In this document: piece by piece, positions 44,196-52,815 of the stretch
How positions within the stretch are numbered: position 1 is the first letter of the stretch
How the letters are laid out: every line of letters starts with the position of its first letter
Source: Moheibacter sediminis
Lineage (GTDB): Bacteria > Bacteroidota > Bacteroidia > Flavobacteriales > Weeksellaceae
Reading direction: 5' to 3'
Length of the DNA: 64,000 nucleotides
NCBI RefSeq assembly: GCF_900176425.1
Contig: NZ_FWXS01000001.1
Coordinates: 310,001-374,000, forward strand
The notes under the pieces: model-generated
What the model saw: the letters and a program-made list of their open reading frames with translations, nothing else
The model's database searches: none
What the model was told of the DNA's origin: nothing
Program-made: the position numbers and the translations under genes

Positions 44196-45383
44196 TCAAC
44201 TGATGGTTGTGATGTTTTTTTTACTGCTGAATTTTATACTCAAAAGCAAATAAGTAATAGCTCCGAAAACCAATGCACCACAAATACTTAAAATGAAACT
44301 TCCTACTAAATATTCAGAAAGATGCTGCGCCAAAAATGTTGTGTAAGAATCAAATTTATCCAATTCAAATGAGCCCGGATTAGGTTTTCCCAAAATGGCA
44401 CTTCCTATCTGAAGCGAACCAAAAACAATAAAAGGAATGAATGGCGGAATGCTCACGTTAGAAAAAGCAAATGCAATCAATTTGTTGAGCTTCAGCGCAA
44501 AAGCCAAAGATAAAACGGTAATGGTATGAAATCCCCACAAAGGCGAAAGTCCGATGAAAACACCCAACATGACCGAAAGTGTCTTTTTTAATTTGGAGTC
44601 TTCACTATGCAATAAATCCTCTAAAAAGAATCGTTTAAATCCTTTTTTTTTAAATTTAAATATATAATCGCGCGGTTTGATGTAAAGTAAAGCAATGATT
44701 ACAAGCCAGGTATTGAGTAAGCTGATGCGTGTAAAGTCTTTGAACGGGCGGAAATGGGAAACGCGTTCCGACTCGTCATACAAAACATGAATCGGGACAT
44801 TTTTTACGGGAATTCTTTTCCATGCAGATTTTACGATTACTTCTATTTCAAATTCAAATTTGCGTGTAAAGAATTTTATTTTTTTCATCCTTTTAATCGG
44901 ATACAAACGAAATCCTGATTGCGTATCATTCAATCGGATTCCTGTTTCAAAACAAAACCAGAAATTCGAAAATCGATTGCCAAAACTGCTTTTTTTTGGA
45001 ATCCCTTCCTGTTCCATATTTCGGTCGCCGATGAGCAAAGATTCTCCATTTTCAGTAATTTCGTCAACGAACACAACAATATCTTCGGGAAAGTGCTGTC
45101 CGTCGGAATCGATTGTAATTGCATAATCAAAATTCTGCTTCAAGGCTTCTTTGAAACCTTTTCTCAAAGCAAAACCTTTACCTTTATTTCTAGGGAAATG
45201 AATTTGCTGAATTTGTGTAAATTCATTTAGAATCAAAGGTGTAGAATCGGTTGAGCCGTCATTTACGACAATTATATCGGAAGTAAATTCCAGAATTTTG
45301 AGTAAAACTCTTTTGAGTGTTTTTTCGTTGTTGTAAGTAGGAATTATGACGCAAGCGTTGATAGCAGAGAGTATGTTGCGCAT
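44196..45383 (-). CDS. GT2 glycosyltransferase fused to DUF2062 membrane domain
   Basis: The 395-residue protein has an N-terminal family 2 glycosyltransferase (residues 10-230: VIIPTYNNEKTLKRVL, VVNDGSTDST, the DXD-like IDSDGQHFPED, DTQSGFRLYP) of the dolichol-phosphate-mannose synthase type, then a linker and a C-terminal DUF2062 domain with three membrane helices (VMLGVFIGLSPLWGFHTI ... FSNVSIPPFIPFIVF). Fusions or neighbours of this kind are common in flexirubin/aryl-polyene clusters; a role in modifying or transferring the lipid-linked pigment is inferred. Last gene of the minus-strand cluster, 9 nt after the preceding gene. No clear terminator follows. Confidence 0.85.
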   Translation of the reverse strand: MRNILSAINACVIIPTYNNEKTLKRVLLKILEFTSDIIVVNDGSTDSTPLILNEFTQIQQIHFPRNKGKGFALRKGFKEALKQNFDYAITIDSDGQHFPEDIVVFVDEITENGESLLIGDRNMEQEGIPKKSSFGNRFSNFWFCFETGIRLNDTQSGFRLYPIKRMKKIKFFTRKFEFEIEVIVKSAWKRIPVKNVPIHVLYDESERVSHFRPFKDFTRISLLNTWLVIIALLYIKPRDYIFKFKKKGFKRFFLEDLLHSEDSKLKKTLSVMLGVFIGLSPLWGFHTITVLSLAFALKLNKLIAFAFSNVSIPPFIPFIVFGSLQIGSAILGKPNPGSFELDKFDSYTTFLAQHLSEYLVGSFILSICGALVFGAITYLLLSIKFSSKKNITTIS

Positions 45384-45392
45384 AAAAAGAGT

Positions 45393-45857
45393 TTATTTTT
45401 TCTTTGAAAATTCGGTAAAATATCCATTGATCATTTCTACCAATTCTTTGTCTTTGATGTTAGGCAAAGCATCTTTGACGAATTTCTTATCTTCCTCAAT
45501 ATTGTCATTGTATCCCAAAAATTTTGGAAGATTTTCCTGAACGCTCAATCGCAAAAGTCTGATTTCGACATTATCAGAATCGGCTTTAACAGCTTTTTCT
45601 ATCCATTCGATGGCTTCTTTGATTTTTGGTTTTCTTTTGGTAAGCGGCGCATAACGAGCGAGAAGCATTTTTCCTGCGCCTTTGTACGCGACCATCACGG
45701 CTTTATCTGATTGTGATACATCATCTACCAAATTGTAAAAAGTTTTCGCTTTTTCCTCTGATTTTGTAGCATCCCTGTAGGCTTTTCTTATGGCAGTAGA
45801 TTGAGCAAATAAAGAAATACTTCCCAATAAGACAACGAATAAAATGGCATTCTTCAT
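45393..45857 (-). CDS. Exported protein of unknown function in pigment cluster
   Basis: The 154-residue protein has a signal peptide (FVVLLGSISLFAQ) and a short helical body (AIRKAYRDATKSEEKAKTFY; AIEWIEKAVKADSDNVEIRL) resembling one or two TPR-like repeats. No family is recognised. It lies 2 nt downstream of the FabZ-like dehydratase and 9 nt upstream of the GT2 gene, so it is a cluster member, possibly a periplasmic adaptor for assembly of the pigment at the outer membrane. Confidence 0.75.
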   Translation of the reverse strand: MKNAILFVVLLGSISLFAQSTAIRKAYRDATKSEEKAKTFYNLVDDVSQSDKAVMVAYKGAGKMLLARYAPLTKRKPKIKEAIEWIEKAVKADSDNVEIRLLRLSVQENLPKFLGYNDNIEEDKKFVKDALPNIKDKELVEMINGYFTEFSKKK

Positions 45858-45859
45858 AA

Positions 45860-46234
45860 TTAGACTTTTTGAAATATCCCGCTGAATTTGAGTGCCGGAT
45901 TGTTTTCAATCGAAACAGTACTTTTTACAGAAAATTCATTGTCATTTACTGGTTCCAATTGCAATTCAAACTCCACATCTTCATTCAGTTCCGGGTTGAT
46001 GATAGCCATAAACTTCACATTTCGTGCCGTTTTCAATATAAGACTTTCACCTGCCCATTTCTCAGAAAGTTCTTTGATGATTTGCATTGTGCAAACGCCC
46101 GGGGTAACGGGATGATTGGGAAAATGCCCTTTGAATATCGGATGGAACTTGTCAATCTTTACCAAAGCAAGCAATTTGTCGCTTTCAGTTTCATATAAAT
46201 TTATGATTTTATAAAAGTTATTGAGAAGTTCCAT
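45860..46234 (-). CDS. FabZ-like 3-hydroxyacyl-ACP dehydratase (hotdog)
   Basis: A 124-residue single hotdog domain with the FabZ motif GHFPNHPVTPGV, whose His is the catalytic base, and ELLNNFYKI at the start. Shorter than housekeeping FabZ (about 150). In aryl-polyene clusters such dehydratases make the conjugated double bonds by removing water from 3-hydroxyacyl-ACP, and this one is the third in the cluster. The acyl-ACP substrate is inferred. Confidence 0.85.
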   Translation of the reverse strand: MELLNNFYKIINLYETESDKLLALVKIDKFHPIFKGHFPNHPVTPGVCTMQIIKELSEKWAGESLILKTARNVKFMAIINPELNEDVEFELQLEPVNDNEFSVKSTVSIENNPALKFSGIFQKV

Positions 46235-46248
46235 CCTTATTATTATTT

Positions 46249-46857
46249 TTATTTGTTCATGTGGAATTTGTAAGCGATTCCAAATTGGAAAACCTGATTT
46301 AGTCTTGATTTAGTATCATTGTCCCAATTGATAAAATCCATCACATCCTGTAATCCTTGTTTATACCTTGCTTCGAAAGTTAATCCGAAAGGTAAATCAT
46401 ATCCTAAACCGCCTACAATTGTAAAATCAAAAGGCTGTGGATCTGAGCCGCCAATCCAATTTCCGTCTTCGTCATAATAGTCATCACCGTTCCAATCAGA
46501 GAAAGTATCATTTACTTTGAAATTGAATTCCGGACCTGCCAAAATATGAAACCCATCAACGATATATAATTTATTTATAACCCCCAGTGTAAAATAGTTT
46601 AATGTCAATTCTTCATTTGTGTTGTAAATGTCATTTGTCCCTTGCATCGAAAATCCTATCTCGGGCTGTAAAGCATATCTTTCACTAAATTTAATTGCAA
46701 ATGCCGCTCCGCCGTAAGCACCAATCAAAGATTTTCCGTCGATGTTGCTTACGTTTGCAAGGTTGACACCGGCTTTGGGTCCTAACCAAAGTTCAACCTG
46801 TGCGTTTGAGATTCCGAATAGGAATAGTAAAGAGAAAGCAGTAAATAATTTTTTCAT
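46249..46857 (-). CDS. Outer membrane beta-barrel protein (PorT-like fold)
   Basis: The 202-residue protein has a signal peptide (AFSLLFLFGISNAQ) and alternating strands ending in aromatic residues (GPKAGVNLANVSNIDG, YALQPEIGFSMQGTND, FHILAGPEFNFKVND, LTFEARYKQGLQDVMD, FGIAYKFHMNK with a final aromatic-basic end), typical of the small 8-stranded OMP_b-brl family. Its place among pigment genes suggests an outer membrane role, perhaps in lodging the flexirubin, but such barrels are common and it may be unrelated. Confidence 0.82.
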   Translation of the reverse strand: MKKLFTAFSLLFLFGISNAQVELWLGPKAGVNLANVSNIDGKSLIGAYGGAAFAIKFSERYALQPEIGFSMQGTNDIYNTNEELTLNYFTLGVINKLYIVDGFHILAGPEFNFKVNDTFSDWNGDDYYDEDGNWIGGSDPQPFDFTIVGGLGYDLPFGLTFEARYKQGLQDVMDFINWDNDTKSRLNQVFQFGIAYKFHMNK

Positions 46858-46873
46858 AAATGAGTTGTTATTT

Positions 46874-47485
46874 TTAATTTGATTCCAGCAAATGTAAGTA
46901 AATTTTAATTTTCACTTTACCGTGTGAAATTTCCACATCAGGAAATTCTGTTTGTATGTAATGGTACTGTAAACTAATCTTTTCCTTTTTTCCTGAGGTC
47001 ATTACAGTTTTTTCAAGTACATCATTTTTAGTGAAATAATACACTGGTTTGTCATTAATTTCGCTTTCTAGAATTGAATAATCATCTGATTCAAAGGCTT
47101 TTGTTATTTTATTGTTTTCATTGAACAACAAATTGAAATCTTTACTAAGCATATTCAAAATGATCTTTCGATTTAATTTTTCTATCACATGATGGACTTT
47201 TATTTGTTGGTTTTCCAATTCAAAATCAAGCATTTTACCACCAAATTCATTCAAAAATGCAAAACGATAGTGATTGGGATTGATTTTTTTGGAAACCACA
47301 ATTCCGCTGAAATTATTTCCATAGGCATCGATGGACATCCTAAATGATTTTTCCTTGGATGAATTTACTAAAAATTCAGGTGTAAAACTTTCCAATTTCT
47401 TTTCAGAAACCTGAAAATTGTCCGAATAAGAAGCACATGAATTTAGAAAAACCAGTAATAGGCTATTTAAAACTAAATTTTTCAT
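46874..47485 (-). CDS. Lipoprotein, partner of LolA-like protein
   Basis: The 203-residue product starts MKNLVLNSLLLVFLNSCASYS, a lipobox signal peptide. ATG 47485 is preferred over the ATG at 47524 since only the former begins at the signal peptide. It overlaps the end of the LolA-like gene by 23 nt, so the two are tightly coupled. The body is beta-rich without a known motif; proteins like this next to LolA in aryl-polyene clusters resemble the LolB-like partner, which is a plausible but unproven reading (as in the APE cluster, where LolA-like and lipoprotein genes are paired). Confidence 0.72.
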   Translation of the reverse strand: MKNLVLNSLLLVFLNSCASYSDNFQVSEKKLESFTPEFLVNSSKEKSFRMSIDAYGNNFSGIVVSKKINPNHYRFAFLNEFGGKMLDFELENQQIKVHHVIEKLNRKIILNMLSKDFNLLFNENNKITKAFESDDYSILESEINDKPVYYFTKNDVLEKTVMTSGKKEKISLQYHYIQTEFPDVEISHGKVKIKIYLHLLESN

Positions 47486-48095
47486 CGGCGATGGTTGCGT
47501 TTTTTTTCTGATTGGAAAATTCAACCAAAGTGTAGTCCAAAGAAGGTTCCGTGCTTTTCATTTTTTTGAGAAAAAATGTTTTGCTGTCAAAAGTCAAATC
47601 GATTTGTTTGATGTATTTTTTATAGTTTTTATCAGTTGGAATCATGGTTGCAAGAAAATCTGAACCACTTTTGTAATAAGAGATTGAGAATTTTGTTTCA
47701 TCAAAAATTCCGCTTCCATTTACTGTTGAAAGCATAATTTTATTGATGTCTTTGAGCAATTTACTCGAAGAAAGTTCTGTTTCTTTTTTCTTTCCATTGT
47801 CATTTACAAACATTTTTTCATTGCTGAAAATCACATAATAACTAAAAGGAGAAGTGTATTCCCAGCGGATTTTATTGCTTGATTTGTAATATAACTTTCC
47901 TGAAGATTTTACATCATTTTCCATGAAATCCAAATGTTTGGTTTGTTTGAAATCACACTGAAGCGATTTCATTTCTTTGGAATTGGAAGTAATATTCTGT
48001 TTAAAAGTTTTGATTTCAGCTGAATTCAACTTCGTTTGTGCCAAAAGCATTCCTCCAAGAAATAAAAATAATATGCAGAGTTTAAACGGATTCAT
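47463..48095 (-). CDS. LolA-like outer-membrane lipoprotein carrier
   Basis: The 210-residue protein has a signal peptide (CILFLFLGGMLLAQ) and a LolA fold: SLQCDFKQTKHLDFMEND, GKLYYKSSNKIRWEYTSPFSYYVIF and FFLKKMKSTEPS. It carries hydrophobic cargo across the periplasm. In aryl-polyene clusters a dedicated LolA is thought to ferry the hydrophobic product or its carrier to the outer membrane. Overlaps the deacetylase gene start region by 14 nt. Confidence 0.85.
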   Translation of the reverse strand: MNPFKLCILFLFLGGMLLAQTKLNSAEIKTFKQNITSNSKEMKSLQCDFKQTKHLDFMENDVKSSGKLYYKSSNKIRWEYTSPFSYYVIFSNEKMFVNDNGKKKETELSSSKLLKDINKIMLSTVNGSGIFDETKFSISYYKSGSDFLATMIPTDKNYKKYIKQIDLTFDSKTFFLKKMKSTEPSLDYTLVEFSNQKKNATIADEKFSFK

Positions 48096-48852
48096 AATTT
48101 ATTAATTCATCAACAGTTACAAAGGTAAAATTTCTCTCTTGAAGTTCAGGCAACAACTGTTCCAATATGGTAAAGATGCCGGGCAGATGATCATGAAGAA
48201 GGATGATGCTTCCGGGTTTGGTTTTGGATAGAATTCTCTTGACAATTTTATCAGGATTTTGATTGGAAATTGTGTCGAAAGAACGGATATTCCAGCCAAT
48301 GACTTTGTGTTTCGTTTCATCGATTGCTTTTGCCAGATGCGGCGTAGTCACACCAAATGGCGGACGAAAGAATTGTGGTTTTTGACCTATGATATTTTGA
48401 ATTTTATCATCGGTAGAATTAATTTCATCCAGCCATTTTGATTTATTGTTGAAATCAATTTTGTGGGAATGCGTGAAAGAATGATTGCCAATGATATGTT
48501 GGTTTTCGTAGATTTTTACTAAAATTTCAGGGTATTTCTCGACGTTTCTTCCGATGCAGAAAAAAGTTGCTTGGGCATTATATTTTTCCAGTAATTCTAA
48601 AACTTTTGGTGTGAATTCCGGATGTGGTCCGTCGTCAAAAGTTAAAGCGATTTTATTTACTTCAGGATTTCCTTTTGAAATGGATTTTAGAAAAAAATTC
48701 CATTGAATATTGGATGAAACAATTGAAACGATTAAAACCCAAATAATTCCCGGAACAAAAATGAAACCCCAATTCAAATCATACCAAAAAATCAATCCTA
48801 AAATAATTAGAATTGATGTTAATGTGATATAATTCAGCAATTTGAATTTCAT
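48082..48852 (-). CDS. Polysaccharide deacetylase (NodB, CE4) membrane protein
   Basis: The 256-residue protein has two N-terminal membrane helices (about 5-45) and a CE4 domain: TFDDGPHPEFTPKVL (metal Asp), HSFTHSHKID (His-box), RPPFGVTTPHLA and LLHDHLPG. All conserved residues for divalent-metal-dependent deacetylation are present. The acceptor is unknown; a sugar or amide group in the envelope or in the pigment's anchor is inferred. Start overlaps the ketosynthase stop by 4 nt. Confidence 0.88.
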   Translation of the reverse strand: MKFKLLNYITLTSILIILGLIFWYDLNWGFIFVPGIIWVLIVSIVSSNIQWNFFLKSISKGNPEVNKIALTFDDGPHPEFTPKVLELLEKYNAQATFFCIGRNVEKYPEILVKIYENQHIIGNHSFTHSHKIDFNNKSKWLDEINSTDDKIQNIIGQKPQFFRPPFGVTTPHLAKAIDETKHKVIGWNIRSFDTISNQNPDKIVKRILSKTKPGSIILLHDHLPGIFTILEQLLPELQERNFTFVTVDELINYESV

Positions 48853-49907
48853 CTCTCAAGTAAAATGAGTGAGTGGTTTTTTTCTCTTCGTTGGTTGTAA
48901 ATAAGGATTTTGTTGTAAGCATTTTTATTTTTTCCGTTTAGATTGAGTATTCGTGGAATTTCCTGATGTTTAAATATTTTCAGCGTAACATCCACTGCAA
49001 GCGAGGTTGCCGTATCAAATTCGCCCAAAACATTTTTAAAAATTATCTGTGGAATTTCTGAAAATAATTTTTCTGAAACAGAATTGTAAATTCCATCGTA
49101 TCGGCTGTCAGTATTATTTCCTAAAATAATTGCGTCTAAATCTTCTGATTTTAAATTATTTTCATTTAGAAATTTGGAAATAAATTCTTGGGGATTTTCA
49201 ACTTCATAAACCGTTTTTGTATTGATGATTTTGCCCAGACAATTTGCTCTTTTCTCTCCGGAGGCTACATAAAATCCAGCGCCTTCAGCAATAATTTCTC
49301 CCGGATTTTTATCTTTTAAATTTGTAGGAATTTGAACATTTTCCGTTTTGGTGTAATTAACTTTGCTCCAAAATTTCATAGTTTGTTCGCTTACTTCATC
49401 TAGTCCTCCAATCACTACATTTTCTTTTGGAGATTCATTTAAATATAAGAATCCATCGATAAGTGCAGATTCAAAAGAACTGGAATTATTAGTGTAAGTC
49501 ATGTTATAGCCTTTGCAATTCAGTGCAAGCGCTATGGTTGCGGCGGCCATATTGTGCGTGGATTGGATAAATGGAGTAGGGTTGAGCATTCCACCATCAT
49601 TTTCCCAAAGTGCTTCGACAAATTTTTCGGAATCGCGAAGACAACCTTCTCCGGTTCCCGTAATCACCGCATGTATTTCAGGATTTCCGGCTTGTTGAAT
49701 GGCTTTTTGCGAAGCATAAACTGCCATGCGCATGCTTTTTCCCATACGTCGCAATTGTAATGCGGGAATGAATTCTTTGTAATCCGGGTCGATGGCTTTG
49801 ATTCCGTTTTCATGGTAAGATGAAATTTCATCATAGAAAAAATTTTCTTGAAATGTAGGTTGAATGGAAATCGTGCCCGAACCGTAAATGTAAATTTCTT
49901 TCATCAT
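48849..49907 (-). CDS. Ketosynthase-like protein without catalytic cysteine (chain-length factor type)
   Basis: The 352-residue thiolase-fold protein aligns to FabF-type KSs (THNMAAATIALALNCKGYNM; GGLDEVSEQTMKFWSKV), but where the nucleophilic Cys should be the sequence reads MTYTNNSSSFESAL, and the HGT and second His motifs are missing. This is the pattern of chain-length factors (KS-beta), which form a heterodimer with an active KS. Partners are the active KSs at 50756 or 53330. Likely controls polyene length (compare ApeC in aryl polyene clusters, by analogy). Confidence 0.82.
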   Translation of the reverse strand: MMKEIYIYGSGTISIQPTFQENFFYDEISSYHENGIKAIDPDYKEFIPALQLRRMGKSMRMAVYASQKAIQQAGNPEIHAVITGTGEGCLRDSEKFVEALWENDGGMLNPTPFIQSTHNMAAATIALALNCKGYNMTYTNNSSSFESALIDGFLYLNESPKENVVIGGLDEVSEQTMKFWSKVNYTKTENVQIPTNLKDKNPGEIIAEGAGFYVASGEKRANCLGKIINTKTVYEVENPQEFISKFLNENNLKSEDLDAIILGNNTDSRYDGIYNSVSEKLFSEIPQIIFKNVLGEFDTATSLAVDVTLKIFKHQEIPRILNLNGKNKNAYNKILIYNQRREKNHSLILLER

Positions 49908-49942
49908 TACAAAGTAATTATAATAAAATCAATTTGAAAGAA

Positions 49943-50752
49943 TTATTCTATTTCAACTTCGTATTTATTTATAATTATATTTCCTTTTGAATTCAAAACT
50001 TCAGTTCCGAACTCTATCGAAGAAATGTATAAATCAGATGAAATGTAGTTTTTTTGAATGAGGAAATCGAGTAATTCTTTCAAATTAATTTTCCCTGTTG
50101 TCCGTTTGTCCGTTCGGATGAACGCTATGTAAATCCATTTGGAATTGATTTCCGGTTTTTTCATGATGCCGTACAACATATCATAAGTTCCGAAAGATGT
50201 TCTTATTGTTTCTTTCTTTTTTCCATGCGATTTGAATTTATTGTAGTCTTCCCAAACCATGAGTTCAACGGCAATATTTTCTTTTGCGACAGTGCTTTCC
50301 GAATGTAGCCAAATATCAAATGCGAGGTTATACTTTTTGTCTGTGGCCGTGATTTTAGTATCGAATTCTGCTTTTAGAGTTTTTAATTCATCCAGCTTTT
50401 TGAAATAATTTGGCTGTTTGATTTCACTTTTTAATCCCCAAGCTGAAGTTCCCAACCAAAGTTCCGGATAACCCAATACGCCGTAAGATTTCGAAGGTGC
50501 ATCCCATTCCCAACCGAAAATTCCATCTTTATGGTAAATACATTGGGTGTAATTTCCTGATTTGATTTTGTACACGCCCCACTTGTTATTGATTAAACTG
50601 AAATTTTCAAATTGTTTTGTTGCGCCTGAACAATCTTTGTAATCTGCTTGATTTTTTAATTTTGTAAATTCAGGATTTTCTACTGAAATAATATGCGTGG
50701 TGGAGCAGGAAATTAAGAATGTGAAATTAAAAATGTGGAATAGATATTTCAA
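49943..50752 (-). CDS. Lipoprotein of unknown function inserted in pigment operon
   Basis: The 269-residue product starts MKYLFHIFNFTFLISCSTT, a lipobox signal. The body includes GIFGWEWDAPSKSYGVLGYPELW and LAFDIWLHSESTVAKENIAVELMVW, with regular beta strands and many Trp/Tyr; the second half resembles the Glyco_hydro_12 / concanavalin-like jelly roll (ELMVWEDY, IYIAFIRTD), which would be an endoglucanase-like fold, but I am not sure. It is unlike the fatty-acid enzymes around it and lies between two KS genes with 3 and 35 nt gaps. Confidence 0.7.
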   Translation of the reverse strand: MKYLFHIFNFTFLISCSTTHIISVENPEFTKLKNQADYKDCSGATKQFENFSLINNKWGVYKIKSGNYTQCIYHKDGIFGWEWDAPSKSYGVLGYPELWLGTSAWGLKSEIKQPNYFKKLDELKTLKAEFDTKITATDKKYNLAFDIWLHSESTVAKENIAVELMVWEDYNKFKSHGKKKETIRTSFGTYDMLYGIMKKPEINSKWIYIAFIRTDKRTTGKINLKELLDFLIQKNYISSDLYISSIEFGTEVLNSKGNIIINKYEVEIE

Positions 50753-50755
50753 AAT

Positions 50756-51946
50756 TTAATATTTAGAAAAAATCAAACTGCTGCAATTCCCTCCAAACCC
50801 AAGTGAATTGGAAAGAACGTTTTTGATTTCTTTATGTTTAGTTTCAGTTTGAGGAATGATTCCTAAATCTTCAATTTTATTTTGGAAATTTAAATTAGGA
50901 AATACAGTTTGATTTTTTAAAGCGAACAAAGAAAACACAGCTTCAACCGCTCCCGCTGCAGCCAGCGTATGTCCCGTAAATGCTTTTGTGGAACTGAAAT
51001 CGGGTAATTCTCCAAATATCCTTTGTAAAGATTTTCCTTCGGACAAATCATTATTAGGCGTCGCCGTTCCATGTGCGTTGATGTAGTCAATTTCAGAGGG
51101 ATTTAATCCTGAAATTTTCAATGCTTTTTGAATTGCCAAATAAGCACCTTCACCATCTTCAGAAGAAGCCGTTTGGTGAAAGGCATCGTTCGCATTTCCA
51201 TATCCGGAAAGAAATCCGATTGTTTTTTTATTTTTTGCTAATTCTTCCGATTCAAGCACGATGTAAGCAGCCGCTTCGCCTAAATTTAAACCTTTACGGT
51301 TTTCGTCAAAAGGGGTGCAATGTTCGTCCGAATAAATCATCAAAGACGAAAAACCATTGATGGTAAATGCCGACAAACTATCTGTCCCGCCTGCAATCAC
51401 ACGGTCAAGCAATCCTGCTTTGATCATCCTTGCACCAAGCATAATCGCATTGGCAGCGGAAGAACAAGCGGTGCTAATTGTCGTGATGTAATCTTTGATT
51501 CCGAGAATTTCAGCGATTTGTTCGGCATGAATACCACAATTCTGCGTAGGAATGAATTTTAAATTTTCATCAGATTCTAAAAAGTTGAAATAAAACTTTT
51601 CGGTTGCATCCATTCCGCCGACTGTTGTAGCAGAAATGAATCCGGTTCTGAATCCGTCATTTAAATTTATTCCAGCTGAATTTATGGACTCTTTTGCTGC
51701 TATCAAGCCTAACAAAGTACTTCTCGTAAAGGCTTCGTCAGGATTTAAATTTAATTCTTCATATAATTCTTGATTGGATTTATTAATTTCTCCAACGAGA
51801 ACTTCTTTGTGAATCAATTTATCTTTTTGAGTGTAAAGCCGAATGCCATGTTTGCCGTTGAGAAGCGAATGTTCGTTTTCCTGAACATCTAACCCAATGG
51901 CAGACACAATGCCCATTCCGGTAATGGCAATCGGTTGTTTTTCCAT
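50756..51946 (-). CDS. Beta-ketoacyl-ACP synthase II-type (active KS)
   Basis: A 396-residue FabF-type KS with nucleophile Cys161 in TISTACSSAAN, HGTATPNND and FTGHTLAAAGAVE (both catalytic His). It extends the polyene chain with malonyl-ACP. Its start shares one base with the ACP gene stop. It probably pairs with the cysteine-less protein at 48849. Cytoplasmic. Confidence 0.92.
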   Translation of the reverse strand: MEKQPIAITGMGIVSAIGLDVQENEHSLLNGKHGIRLYTQKDKLIHKEVLVGEINKSNQELYEELNLNPDEAFTRSTLLGLIAAKESINSAGINLNDGFRTGFISATTVGGMDATEKFYFNFLESDENLKFIPTQNCGIHAEQIAEILGIKDYITTISTACSSAANAIMLGARMIKAGLLDRVIAGGTDSLSAFTINGFSSLMIYSDEHCTPFDENRKGLNLGEAAAYIVLESEELAKNKKTIGFLSGYGNANDAFHQTASSEDGEGAYLAIQKALKISGLNPSEIDYINAHGTATPNNDLSEGKSLQRIFGELPDFSSTKAFTGHTLAAAGAVEAVFSLFALKNQTVFPNLNFQNKIEDLGIIPQTETKHKEIKNVLSNSLGFGGNCSSLIFSKY

Positions 51947-52203
51947 TATTTGGTGCGGTTTGCTTCGATGTAATCTGCCATCGTTCGTACAGTTTCAAAT
52001 ATTTTGCGACCTTCTTTCGGGTCGGCTAATTTGATTCCGTAAGTTTTGTCAAGCATTACGATCAATTCCAAAGCGTCGATGGAATCCAATCCCAATCCGT
52101 CTCCAAATAATGGTGTGTTATCTTGTAAATCTTCAACTGAAATATCTTCCAAGTTCAATTGAGAGATGATTTTTTCTTTTAATTCTTGAGTTAATTCGCT
52201 CAT
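51946..52203 (-). CDS. Acyl carrier protein
   Basis: An 85-residue ACP with phosphopantetheine attachment Ser41 in GLGLDSIDALEL. Carries the growing chain of the cluster. 4-nt overlap with the upstream gene and 1-nt overlap with the KS gene, so it is tightly coupled. Distinct from the second ACP at the right edge. Confidence 0.93.
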   Translation of the reverse strand: MSELTQELKEKIISQLNLEDISVEDLQDNTPLFGDGLGLDSIDALELIVMLDKTYGIKLADPKEGRKIFETVRTMADYIEANRTK

Positions 52204-52811
52204 TTTTTTAAATATAAATTGTTTAAATTTTCTTCGTTATGTTCCAAAGCACCTTCTTTACTAACCAAATACAAAAATACATCTGCATCGTTTTCATCAA
52301 TTTCCGCCCAGCCTGCCAAAACCAAATCCGATTTTTTATCATTTAAGTTTTGTTCAGCATAAGGCACAAGAAATTCAGGTGTAAATTTATCAAAAATAAA
52401 AAAAACATTTTCACTCAAAAGTTTATGTCGGATACTCATCTCGCCCAAAGCGATATTGGGCAAAGTATAAACGAAAACCGCAGGGCTCGCTGTGGATTCT
52501 TCACCATAAATGGAAAGTGCATGCTTCTCGTCAGAAATCATACTGGATGAATGATTGGAAAACACCAAAGCCGTTTCCGTTTCGTAAATATTTTCTTTTT
52601 TGGAAATGAATTCTGCCGCTAAAAAAGTGGCTTTGCAAAGCAAATCCATCTTGTGGTATTTTGGATAATTGGCTTCTGATTTTTGATAAATCCTTTTCAG
52701 AAATTCATCTATGGATTCAGAATTATTTCTTTCCAAAATAACTTCATCATCGCAAATAATTTTGTTATTTGTGATCTGGCAGTAGGATTTTATGTACGTT
52801 TTTGTAATCAT
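52200..52811 (-). CDS. Half-ketosynthase / thiolase-fold fragment-type protein
   Basis: A 203-residue protein homologous to the N-terminal half of a KS (KKENIYETETALVFSNHSSSM; VYTLPNIALGEMSIRHKLLSEN), without Cys-His-His. Proteins like this, annotated as 3-oxoacyl-ACP synthase, are regular members of flexirubin clusters as I remember. The short length is therefore probably normal, not a truncation; it may be a structural partner of one of the KSs. Sequence before residue 40 has no clear homology. Confidence 0.72.
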   Translation of the reverse strand: MITKTYIKSYCQITNNKIICDDEVILERNNSESIDEFLKRIYQKSEANYPKYHKMDLLCKATFLAAEFISKKENIYETETALVFSNHSSSMISDEKHALSIYGEESTASPAVFVYTLPNIALGEMSIRHKLLSENVFFIFDKFTPEFLVPYAEQNLNDKKSDLVLAGWAEIDENDADVFLYLVSKEGALEHNEENLNNLYLKK

Positions 52812-52815
52812 TTAG

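Noticed and set aside
52200-52811. Half ketosynthase as a truncated pseudogene
   Set aside because: The frame is intact, starts and stops overlap its neighbours tidily, and similar short proteins recur in such clusters as far as I recall.
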